NCBI GenBank assembly: GCA_000934385.1
Contig: KN880571.1
Coordinates: 1 to 63,331 of the forward strand
Direction of reading: 5' to 3'
DNA: 63,331 nucleotides
DNA from: Cylindrobasidium torrendii FP15055 ss-10
Taxonomy: Eukaryota > Basidiomycota > Agaricomycetes > Agaricales > Physalacriaceae
This document shows positions 24,343 to 33,895 of this stretch, piece by piece. Under the pieces are notes generated by a model that made no database searches, was not told the DNA's origin, and was given only the letters and a program-made list of their open reading frames with translations. Within the stretch, counting starts at the first letter, position 1. Every line of letters begins with the position of its first letter. A program made the translations under genes and the position numbers.

Positions 24343-26298
24343 CTACTCACCCTCAGCCTTAACTGAGCCAGAGAACATAAAGCCTACACCCGCCGCATCC
24401 CGCACATGCTTCTCTATCTGGCATAGTAGTTCGCAGACGCGGGCCTCCGTGATGGTCGTCATTGCCAAATTCTCCGGTCCACTGGCGGGCTCCCACTTCA
24501 GCACCAACTGCTTTAGTACACCGCGCCGTGCTCGCACCATGTCCCCCCATATGGACGGGTCGTCCGTTCCGTCTGGCTCGTGTAGCCATCCGGTGAGAAC
24601 CAGCTTTTCGAGTACGGGCGATATCAGTGGCGTGCTGTTCAGCGTTCGAACAACGAACGACGCGAGACCGGGATTCGCGAGTTCGGATAGAGAGAGCAGT
24701 TCGAGTTTTGGAGAGGCTTTGAGGAGTCGTTCGAGGTCGACGGTGTCACAATAGCCCGTCGTGAATGTGAGTTTTTTGAGGGGGCATTGGGACCGTGTGA
24801 CGACGTCTGCGATGGCTGCAAATACGGACTCTTCAAGCCAGCCGGCCGCATCGATCAAAGTGTCCGGGTCGGTTCCGCACGTAATGGAGGTGAGAGAGGG
24901 AAGGATGAGGAGGTCGAGGACGGCCTTAGTGGGATGGCAAGTCCCGCTGGGAGGGTATGTGACAAACTCGATGGATTCCAGGTATTGACAAGTTACCATC
25001 GAGGTTTCGAACTCTTCGTGCAGTTCGAGGTTCAGCGATAAATGGCGTAGGGTTTCGGTAAGTCGTAATATTTCCACGACATGCTTGCTGCTTGGTGCTG
25101 GGACAAAGGCCGCGCCGGAAAGGTAAGCGTGCGAAAGGGATAGGGTGTGGATTGATTTCCATGGTATAACGAGCCTCCACCCTGGGAAACACATTTCATT
25201 TATATGCACGTTCCTTAGATTTGAACAATCCTTGAACACGGATATGCAGTCGCCAGTGTCCAGTAGGTCATCGTGAAATGGTGTATTGTGGAGAACCAGA
25301 GTGTCGAGTGCTTGTAGATGGTTTTGTATGGGCTGTAGAGGACCGAAGTGAGAGTGTGGGATGGAAAGTCTGAGATCTCGTATTCGAGGAGCGCACATCA
25401 ACAGGATAGTCACTAGCTCTCTCGGTAGGCTGGGTACATGGCGGGACTCGGGGAAGATGTGGACGGAAAGAAGGGATTCCCGTGCTCGATAAAGTTGCCG
25501 CGCAAGCCGTGGGATGTAATGGGGGTGCTTTGCATCGTCTAAGTAGTTTGCTGACGCGCATATCGAAACAAATGACCAGAGCCGCGGGTTGTTCAGGACC
25601 GCTGACCGCCATCGTTGACAGACCAACTCGACGGTCCATAAGGATGCTTCTTCCTCGGCAAATGTCCACCAGTCTTCGGAAACGGGGTCCTCCACGTCTT
25701 GAAATGTTGGAAGGCGAGGCCAGTCTATTGCACAAAGAAATATATGTTGCAAGACCTCCAGTGGCAGTTTGCGCACCGAGCTCATGACGCGTCTTCTGAC
25801 ACTGACCGAGGCGTCCAGTCGTGCGCGTTCGGTGGAAATGATGTCCATTTGGCGTTCAATGGCCACAAGGCAGGTTTGGTACATGTCCCGCATCGTTTCG
25901 AGGCCCTTTGCCAATATATTCAACGACTCTTTCCGCGCATGGAGGCCATGGATCTCAGAGTCCAGAAAAATCTCTTCCGCCCTTGTTGCTGCTTCGTTTC
26001 CTTGGGTAAGGTGTTTGAACGCAATGTCTTCGGCGAATGTGTCTGCGGGTGACGGGTTCGTAGTTGGAATCGTATGATTTGGACATGGACAGAGGCTCGA
26101 CGCGCAAGGAGACCATACGCCTAGGTACCCTTCAGCTTCCAGATTAATTCGAAGCAGTTGTTCGGCGCACCACCCGCCATGATCGTCGAAGCCAGGATTG
26201 ACCGCACAGCCACTGATCGAGGACAGAACACCGTCGCGCAACGCACTCATCTCTTTCACGGACGTTGACCATATCGACGACAGGCAGCCTTGACTCAT
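24343..26298 (-). CDS. F-box/LRR protein, 651 aa, single exon
   Basis: This is a large intronless open frame with the architecture of agaricomycete F-box proteins. An N-terminal coiled-coil-like segment (about residues 85-165, with RKESLNILAKGLETMRDMYQ) is followed by the F-box (RKLPLEVLQHIFLCAIDW, then LVCQRWRSAVLNNPRLWS, about 170-250). A long leucine-rich region (RIRDLRLSIPHS, LQALDTLVLHNTPFHDDLL, LELLSLSELANPGL) follows to the end. Such proteins are adaptors that bring targets to SCF ubiquitin ligases. The stop at 24343 is preceded by GAGGGTGAGTAG, which resembles a splice donor, so a further 3' exon is possible. The lack of introns is unusual here but normal for this family. Confidence 0.85.
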   Translation of the reverse strand: MSQGCLSSIWSTSVKEMSALRDGVLSSISGCAVNPGFDDHGGWCAEQLLRINLEAEGYLGVWSPCASSLCPCPNHTIPTTNPSPADTFAEDIAFKHLTQGNEAATRAEEIFLDSEIHGLHARKESLNILAKGLETMRDMYQTCLVAIERQMDIISTERARLDASVSVRRRVMSSVRKLPLEVLQHIFLCAIDWPRLPTFQDVEDPVSEDWWTFAEEEASLWTVELVCQRWRSAVLNNPRLWSFVSICASANYLDDAKHPHYIPRLARQLYRARESLLSVHIFPESRHVPSLPRELVTILLMCAPRIRDLRLSIPHSHFGPLQPIQNHLQALDTLVLHNTPFHDDLLDTGDCISVFKDCSNLRNVHINEMCFPGWRLVIPWKSIHTLSLSHAYLSGAAFVPAPSSKHVVEILRLTETLRHLSLNLELHEEFETSMVTCQYLESIEFVTYPPSGTCHPTKAVLDLLILPSLTSITCGTDPDTLIDAAGWLEESVFAAIADVVTRSQCPLKKLTFTTGYCDTVDLERLLKASPKLELLSLSELANPGLASFVVRTLNSTPLISPVLEKLVLTGWLHEPDGTDDPSIWGDMVRARRGVLKQLVLKWEPASGPENLAMTTITEARVCELLCQIEKHVRDAAGVGFMFSGSVKAEGE

Positions 26299-27163
26299 TA
26301 TCCTCGCGAATTATTCCAGAATGAAAGGACTCTTGACGTCAAATTCGAATGAATATCTGTTTCATCGACTTGAATCGACACGGTGGAGGAAGGAGTGACA
26401 AGGGCATTCGACTACAGCTATCCTTGCTACAACCTTGCTACTGGAATCGTCTCGGCCCGGATACCCTATTTTTGCCGCCGCAAGTGGCACGCATACGACG
26501 ACAAAATAACCTCATAAGAGTTCATTATGCCGAGTGTAAGCCAGCACTTCAACGGTTTGTATTCGTTCCTCTTCGGCAGAAGCTCAATGACTCTACCATT
26601 CCCATTCGCGTGAAGGCCATGCATCGTCAATTTATCAGGTGCCCTCCTCATGGTGTCTTTTCCCGCCACGAGACTACTCAAACACTGGCAGTACCTAGCA
26701 AGGACCAGTAACCCCCGCCCCGGTTTCCCGTTATGCGCCTTGGTCCTCGACCCCAAACATTCCCTGAAAATGTCTGCAGACTGCGTGGTTATATTCCTTC
26801 ATTATCACCTTCGATTCTTCGTGCAGCTATGATCATTCTGGACATTGAGAACCTTTTCCAGCTCTCGAGGGCGGCAACCATCGATTTAGACTGCTTGTAT
26901 GGCTATTTTAGTGCTTAGCCTCGACTTTAGCGTCCTGTGCCTACTCACGACTTTTGGTAGTGCTTCTCTGGTCATGCAGCAGGGCGCATCGGTATAAGCC
27001 CGGATACAGCCATCGTCCAATACACAACGGGGGTAGCACGAAAGAAAATGCAACATCATGTTCTCGCCCGTACGGACCGCTTCCCAAGCCTTCCATGCTA
27101 TAAAAACTAGCATGAAATGGTGTCTGATCCTCAGTTCAACGGCTACATCCCAAGGACATCATC
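26299..27163. other. Divergent intergenic region upstream of pectate lyase
   Basis: No gene is supported. The right end holds the pectate lyase promoter with a good TATA box at 27099-27106. The left end should hold the F-box gene promoter. Open frames of about 95-120 codons near 26349-26756 overlap on opposite strands and show no domain. Confidence 0.5.
27099..27106 (+). promoter_or_regulatory. TATA box of the pectate lyase gene
   Basis: TATAAAAA lies 58-65 bases before the ATG at 27164, a typical distance for a strongly regulated fungal secreted-enzyme gene. Confidence 0.6.
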
Positions 27164-28479
27164 ATGAAGTGGTTCTCTGCCTTCCTCGGTTTCTTCGCCC
27201 TCACCGTCGTCGCTGTACGATAATCCCACTCTTCATACTATCTCACCGGCTTATTGTGTTACTAGGCTCTGCCGACCGATGTCGACAGCGCTGGCCTCGT
27301 CAAGCGCGCTTCGACTGGTGACACCGCCAACCTCGGCTATGCTGCTGCATCGTGAGCGACAACCAGATGAAATGCCTGAACACTGCTAACCTTCATGTAG
27401 GACTACTGGTGGATCTGGTGGCACAGTCACCACAGTCACCACCCTCGCGGCACTCACCAGCGCGGTGTCGGGCAGCAGCAAGAAGATTGTCATCATCTCT
27501 GGTACCATCACTGGCAACACTGTCGTCAAGGTTGGGTCCAACACTTCCGTCCTCGGCGCCGCTGGCTCTTGTACGTTCGAAATTTCGAGTTGCGATCAAG
27601 AGGCTTACCGTGTTCTTAGCTCTCAACGGTATTGGCCTCCGTGTCCTCAACGAGTCCAACGTTATCATTCGCAATGTCAAGATTTCCAAGGTCCTGGCTG
27701 ATGCTGGCGACGCCATCGGTGTTCAGGCGTCGAAGAATGTTTGGCTCGACCATCTCGACCTCTCTAGCGACCGTGACCACGACAAGGACTAGTGGGTTTC
27801 TTCTACACTTCCATCGCCTTGATGTTAATACTCGTTTTAGCTACGACGGCCTGCTCGACATCACCCACGGTGCCACCGGAGTAACCGTGTCTTACAGCAA
27901 GCTCTACAACCACTACAAGGGTTCTCTCGTTGGCCACTCAGACAACAACGGCTCTGAGGACACTGCTATCACTGTGACATACGCCTACAACATCTTCTCC
28001 AACATCAACAGCAGGCAAGTAGTCGCCAATGCTGGTTCTTTGTCGTACTCACCTCGAACACCAGGACCCCCTCCTTCCGCTTTGGACATGGCCACATCTA
28101 CAACAACTACTTCGACAGCAACAACGACGGCATTAACACGCGCGATGGTCAGTGTGCATACCCACTGCGAACCAAAGCAAAGCTAACGAACACATACAGA
28201 GGCCCAGCTGCTTGTCCAAAACAACGTTTGGGTCAACCCGAAGAAGCCCATCTACTCTACCGATGGTGGATATGCTGTCGCCACCGGTAACGGTACGTTC
28301 ATGGCTCTGTGCTCCTTGTGTAACACATGACCGACCGACCATTCCTAGACTTTGGCGGAGGCGAGAACACTGCGCCCACGGGATCGTTCACCTCCCCTCC
28401 GTACTCGTACTCCCTCACGGATACCTCGAGCGTTGTCTCGTATGTCAACTCCAACGCTGGCCAGAAGCTCAGCTTCTAG
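27164..28479 (+). CDS. Secreted pectate lyase, polysaccharide lyase family 1
   Basis: The enzyme cleaves de-esterified pectin by beta-elimination, using Ca2+, outside the cell. A signal peptide is clear (MKWFSAFLGFFALTVVA), followed by a KR site that may be a propeptide cleavage point. The parallel beta-helix core shows NVIIRNVKISKVLADAGDAI, then VWLDHLDLSSDRDHDKD, YYDGLLDITHGATGVTVSYS, SLVGHSDNNGSED and RTPSFRFGHGHIYNNYF. Asp residues of the Ca2+ site and the RTPSFR arginine expected at the active site are present. At least six short introns interrupt it, and the mature size of about 300 residues fits PL1. It implies growth on plant cell walls. Confidence 0.93.
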
Positions 28480-29001
28480 GAAAGTACTGCACGAGTTAGC
28501 ATACTTACTACTACCAGTAGTCACTTGTGTTGTGGAATTTCTCTAGGTGTTTTCACGGTGAAATATGGAATGCAAATATATTTGATTGGCTTTTTTTGTC
28601 ATCAGTGTGAGCCTGGCTAGTAGGGCATGGCGCACAGAGGACGTCTTGTTCAAATTTATCTCTCCCTTCAGCGGTGATGTGCAACCCGCCAACCCCCGCG
28701 AAGCATTCGAAGCTGCTGCGTGCTGCGAGAAATCACTATGGAAAGCCGAATACTTCAGGAAGTGTTCAGCATGTAAAAAGTTTCTCCATCATTCGACTAG
28801 AATCGGTAATAGTAGTAATCTACGACTTAGTACGACTAACGAGGCTTACTCAATCCCGTGTAACATCGTACATGCATTTCCGACCACAATCGCATTTGCG
28901 CAGATCTCTGTGTCCTATAAAAGCTTTGACTTGAATCGTTGTCATGAGAAGAACTCGCCCACACCAACACAACTCGACCAAATCTCATTTCGCTTCTGAC
29001 A
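28480..29001. other. Intergenic, pectate lyase terminator and hydrolase promoter
   Basis: A TATA box (TATAAAAG) lies at 28916-28923, about 80 bases before the next ATG. No gene is supported in between. Confidence 0.5.
28916..28923 (+). promoter_or_regulatory. TATA box of the dienelactone-hydrolase-like gene
   Basis: TATAAAAG stands 79-86 bases upstream of the ATG at 29002. Confidence 0.5.
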
Positions 29002-30026
29002 ATGTCTATGTGCGCGGACTGCATCAAGGGTATGGATAGGTTTCGAGGACTCTTGCCGCATATTGACAAGCGTAATTTTTGTTCACAGTGGTAACACACG
29101 AAGGAGTACCAACAGGTAGTCAGGCATCAATCAACGGGGTCGACTGCTACATCGCCGAACCTTCCGAAGAATACGCCAAAGAAAAAGTTGTGTTGTTCTT
29201 GACCGACGGTTTCGGCATAGGCTTCATCAACAACCAAGTGAGTAGGGTTGTTGGGCCTCCCGTCGAGTGATAGTAGCCCCCCGGTTCATTCTGTCGTGCT
29301 TTTTGCTGATCCTTCGACAGCTGCTCGTGGATGACTATGCGAAAAATGGATACAAGGTTGGACCTTTTTGCCATCTGTTCTGCTCGCCTGAATCCATTTC
29401 TAGACAATCGCAATGGACCTGTTCAACGGTGATGTATTCACGGAAGAAAACATAAAGGTGAGTACAGTGTACGTTAGTGGTCGAGGGTGCTGGAGGATAC
29501 TGTAGACAATCGACCTGCCGGCTTGGGTGTCCAGACACGGACGCGATTTCACGCGGCCTATCATCGACAAGGTCGTAGATGGCCTCAAGCAGGACGGCGT
29601 AAACCAGTTCGCAGCAACAGGCTACTGCTTCGGAGGTTTGTCGACTGGCAACTCGGCATTCGAAATGGACTAATCGTCATTCTAGGCCGCTACGTCTTCG
29701 ACCTCGGCTTTGATAATGTCATCTCAACGAGTATTGCCACCCATCCATCGATGCTCGAGTGTCCCAGTGATTTTGAAGCCTACGTTTCCAAGTCATCATC
29801 GCCCCTCCTTCTGAATACAGGTGGACTCGACGTCTATTTCCCACCCAAGATCTATGGCACCATAGACACGATTTTCGATGGCTTTGCACCTGGTTACAAG
29901 AGGACGCTGTACGAAGGCTGCGCACACGGGTTTGCAGTTCGCGGGGATATCCGTGATCCAAAGGTCAAGCAGGCAAAGGAGAGCGCTTTTGAGGAGAGCA
30001 TCAAATGGCTGAGAAAGCACTTTTAG
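29002..30026 (+). CDS. Dienelactone hydrolase family protein
   Basis: This is an alpha/beta hydrolase of the dienelactone hydrolase type. The catalytic Cys-Asp-His set is visible as ATGYCFGG (Cys), LLNTGGLDVYFP (Asp) and EGCAHGFAVRGD (His). Other family parts are GVDCYIAEP, VVLFLTDGFGI, MDLFNGD and KQAKESAFEESIKWLRKHF at the end. Five short introns are inferred. The first exon is only MSMCADCIK, joined over a 60-nt intron to VVTHEGVPTGSQ. Bacterial members open dienelactones in aromatic breakdown. Fungal members are widespread with unknown substrates, so I give only the family. The protein is cytosolic by sequence and about 245 residues. Confidence 0.9.
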
Positions 30027-30704
30027 AGGTGCAGTGGGAATACGTACGGGATCCTGGACACGAGTAGCCGTACCAAAACAAGACCGGAATTTTGCAAATA
30101 ATGGCAGTGAATGAGGTGGTGATTGTGGGTAAGCAGTGGGTACTGTTGGTGCCAACGCGAATATTGAGTATAGATATCTCATAAATAATCTTACATGACG
30201 GGTTGCTCGTAAAGTCAACATAGTGAACTTCGACGGTGGTGGTTATCAGCCAGGTTACCGTTATATAGGGCAACCCATGCGATCAATGCCAATGATTACG
30301 TTATCCCCGCAAGCACTTGCGATCACATCAACTTGCCGTCCTGCCATCGCTGACGCGCTCCATTGCTATCTATGCCGACCGCGGTGGACGGCGCGGCGCG
30401 AAATAGTGCACACCATATTCCGAAGCTTCTACCGGACTTCCGACGCTTGATCCGCGCGCCGCAGGCGCACAGCAAATTGGTGAATGACCAAATTCTTCCA
30501 ACGGAAGCATAGATTGTGGACTACGGGTGGATGAATTTTCGTGGGATATATAAAGGCGCGTCTGTTATTCTGGTCCAATTGTGCGTCCGTTCCCGAGGTT
30601 GGCCTGTACGAGATCAAGGAAGCCCACTCTAAACATATATCCCAGACCAAACCATCTGCATCAACAGCGTCATCCGAGTTCGCAAGGGTCCGATCCTCAT
30701 TCAA
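30027..30704. other. Intergenic, upstream of the Bud6-like gene
   Basis: A TATA-like TATATAAA at 30547-30554 lies about 150 bases before the next start. Short open frames in the interval show no domain. Confidence 0.45.
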
Positions 30705-31387
30705 ATGTCTGCTTATGACTATGATGCGCCCCCTGCTTTTGAACCAACGCCATCGAGAGCATCTAGCTCCTCAATAACCAGCATGACCATCAATTTAAAC
30801 ACAGTGCGCCGCAAGATCCATTTTACATATCTCATCGTTCTCACATTTTCGTGCAGCAAGAAGTTTCCAGCAATGTGCATTCGCTCCTACAGTCGACGAA
30901 GGATCTCCAAGATAAACTTTACAGCTGGAGTAGGGGTCAGGCAGACGAGGGAGAGGTCAGCGACATCTACGTGCGCATTGGGACGCAGTTCAACGCGACA
31001 GTGCAAGCCTTTGCAGTGTATGGAATTGACCTAAGGTGTGCACTCTCCCTTCCTCTCGTGTGAACATCTTCTGCCGATGTTCGCCATGTCAATGGGAGCA
31101 TCCGACCATGGTTCTTGTGCCCGCTTCTCTTTGCCGCTTTCCCGGGGACGCACGTTCCGCCCATCCGCCCATCCGTTTTCTATGCTCACACCTTTACCCT
31201 CAGTGATATTCATTCCGTCCCGAACGAGCTGCGCGCCGTCCTCGAACAATGTCTAGCCGAGGACCCGTCACAAGCAGTCATTGACGTCTTCATGCCCGCG
31301 CTCAAGAAGGTGCTATACAAACTTCTGCGCGGACTTCAAGCACGGCAGGAAGCTTGGCGTGCTATCAGCAGCGCAGTAGCTGGTTGA
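30705..31387 (+). CDS. Short protein with Bud6/Aip3 N-terminal domain only
   Basis: Three exons give about 159 residues. After a Ser-rich N-terminus (residues 1-33) comes one domain: VHSLLQSTKDLQDKLYSWSR, then SDIYVRIGTQFNATVQAFAV, YGIDLSDIHSVPNELRAVLE, and a helical end with KVLYKLLRGLQARQEAWR. The spacing and the WSRG...SDIYVR.G..FNA pattern match the N-terminal region of Bud6/Aip3, the actin-interacting polarity factor of the yeast polarisome. The long coiled-coil and actin/formin-binding C-terminus of Bud6 is absent, and the frame ends at TGA 31385-31387. Introns are about 30806-30854 and 31036-31201, the second unusually long at 166 nt. It could act as a localisation module; that is inference. 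Confidence 0.75.
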
Positions 31388-31782
31388 AACTACTCCGCGC
31401 GCTAGCGGTTGAGATAAAACCATGCATCTGACCCTGCTGCGGGGCCTCCAGAGCATTGTACTTCTAGTCTCTCTATCCCACCTGTGAATTCACTGTGTAC
31501 TTTGTCGAATTCCGAAGTGCATGATACCTTTCCCGTGGAATGTCCGGCAGTATTGATTGGATTCATGTAGTTCTCGTGCATCCAGGACTAGCCGAAAGGC
31601 CGATACAGGTTTCTGCAATAACACATACGGCACATCCTGCTAACAGTCTTTCATATATCCACAGCATTCTGGGCACATGCGCTGCACCGCAGCGTGATGA
31701 ACGATGTCACCAGTGAGTGCACAACCAACCTTCTCCCTTGCGCCACTACGCAATCATTCCAAGTTCTTTCACTTGAACCACC
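31388..31782. other. Intergenic
   Basis: Only the 3' side of the Bud6-like gene and the promoter of the next gene are expected. Nothing else is visible. Confidence 0.5.
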
Positions 31783-33274
31783 ATGACTTCTGCCATGGCG
31801 CACGCTCGCTATCGCGGACTACTCTACGAGCACGGCCATGGATACCCTTTCTGGATCCCTGAGCCCAACGACGCTAGTTCCCAGGTCTACAAGGATCAAG
31901 GTTTGTCTATCGGCGACGTCGTTGCTTTGACCGACGATGGGGGTTACGACTACCTATTCAACATCCATCATCCCGCCACGCATCCTCTGAACAAAGGTGG
32001 AACACCCTCTGACTTCGAACCGATCCCACCACCGCACTACGACGACCCAAAAGAAGTTCGCCGGAGAGATGCGTTCTATCCCGCCAACACGGCGATTACC
32101 AGCTCTTCAGTCAGGAAACGCGAGATTTCCGCAGAAGTTGCAGTTGAACCTGCGTATGTGGCCGCTCAGGGTGTTTGATCAATGCTGGCGCTGATGTTTT
32201 GCTACCAGCGTACTGTCGAGTGTCGTCGGTGGAGGTGTTGGATTCGAGTTCAGCACAGACTGTGACCATGGAGCTGTCCTTACTCTTCCTCGCGGCGGGG
32301 TACGCATCGATGCTCAGAAAGCCTCTCAGTATTTGAAGCACGCTGGGAAGCATGCCATATCGTGGTATCGGTATGCTAATCAGGATCTAGCATGGAATCT
32401 TCGCAGCGGGCAGCTCTATCTTGTGACGGGCGTGGACAAGTGCTCCTCGTGGGGTGTCGCATCTTTCTCAAAGGGCAGCGCCAGCCATAGTGCATCTATC
32501 AAGTTTCTCGCAGCAGGCGTCGGCAGCGTCGATGCCAAGATCAAGAACACCTGGAGTTCTGACTTTGGCTTTGAGCATCGCGCTGGAGTGCAAGAATCTG
32601 GCATCAACAACCAATGCGTGTTTGCTCGCGGAATCGTCATCTCCGTCCGCAGTGGTGTGTTGGCGAAGCTTTGCAGGCAAAACGTCAAGACGAATTATCT
32701 CGATATCAAGAAGAAGCCGCCTCCCCTAATTCACAAAAGCCATCCATTTTCTTCCACTAGTCGTCAGCCTTACGGCGAGGCTCCGGACGGAATGGAGGCG
32801 CTAGATGAGGGAGGGGGGGTCGAACTCGCCTCGTTCCCCGGCGACCAGGTGCTTCTCCATCTCTCGCATCGTCTGCGTTCGCTTACTGCAAACCAATAGA
32901 AGGGGCCATCGGCACTACTAGGAGATATAATTCTAGCTGATGTGAGTCCTTTCATTCGAAAATAGCCTGCTCTAAGTTTGCTACAGTGCCCCGATGCCAC
33001 CATCGCTCTTGTTCATGACAATGACTGGATAAGTTCGACAGGAAATGAGCGAGGGCTTATAGCGAATGATGAATCCTTCTTGGAGAAGTTGGTAGACAGC
33101 ATTGCCTCTTCTTCGACCGCAGTTATCGACGACAACGGTACGCTTTACTATACAAGCACGCAAGGCAAACCTCTGACGCTCCACCAAGGAGTATACACAC
33201 TGAACACCACTGATTATGAAAGCCCAATTTCTTCCCTCGAAAGCAGGCAGACAGAACGAACCAGGTTGTTCTAG
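31783..33274 (+). CDS. Orphan agaricomycete family protein (GYPFWIPEP... type), 446 aa
   Basis: Four exons (introns 32154-32208, 32849-32899, 32942-32986) give 446 residues. Landmarks are RGLLYEHGHGYPFWIPEPN, SIGDVVALTDDGGYDYLFNI, VGGGVGFEFS, HAISWYRYANQ, SGQLYLVTGVDKCSSWGVAS, QNVKTNY and the late ATIALVHDNDWISS. This order is familiar from a large family of uncharacterised agaricomycete proteins, often expanded and sometimes joined to NACHT or WD40 modules in other genomes (from general knowledge, not checked). No enzymatic motif is evident, and there is no signal peptide or membrane segment. The second intron was chosen because it alone restores the frame before GPSALLGDIILADCPDAT. Confidence 0.8.
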
Positions 33275-33410
33275 GTTATCTACTAAACTGATTCCTCGCT
33301 GGAACAATACATCTCCTCACTTTTTCCGCGATACGCATGTAACAATATTGGACGTTCAGTATATCATGGGACCCTCGTTCTTGTACATGGGTCCTGGTGC
33401 TCTTGACCAA

Positions 33411-33740
33411 TGACGACGGCAGCTCTTAAGTATTACTGCCACCTGACAGAACCAGCCAACTTGAAGAATGTTGTGATACGGTAAGTGCAGTGATCAATCC
33501 CATCGTTCACATCTGAATACGACTCCGAAGCCGACTGTGAAAGTATCAATTCAACAGCTGGCCTCCAACGAGAATATCCCAGCGGGCAGCGCTGCCAAAT
33601 ATCTCCAAGTTCCATTCAATCATGCGGAGCCCAATTCCCGGAATCACATCGTCGTACCTCTATCTCCAACCACCATGGTCATCACAGCACCACTTCAAGC
33701 AGATATGAAAGTCTGGATTTCGGCCACCTTCGAAAGTTAA
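33411..33740 (+). CDS. Possible small uncharacterised gene
   Basis: An ATG at 33411 opens MTTAALKYYCHLTEPANLKN and runs to a strong donor-like GTAAGT near 33480. Downstream, the frame ending at TAA 33738-33740 reads VSIQQLASNENIPAGSAAKY and later VVPLSPTTMVITAPLQADMK, a plausible beta-rich protein. The two parts do not join with the GTAAGT donor in the correct phase, and the weaker donor GTGATACG is needed. The gene may be wrongly modelled, truncated or decayed. No function is suggested. Confidence 0.3.
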
Positions 33741-33895
33741 CTCAGATTCGACATTCATCGATTATTCCAATTGAGATCTTAGCACGTCAGGCTCAGCAGA
33801 CCGCACAATGAGCTGGCGAGCGTCTCTGCGGATTCGTCCATTCATCACAGGAGATTTAAGTACAGGATGTCCGGAAGGAAGGCTCCCAATTCACA

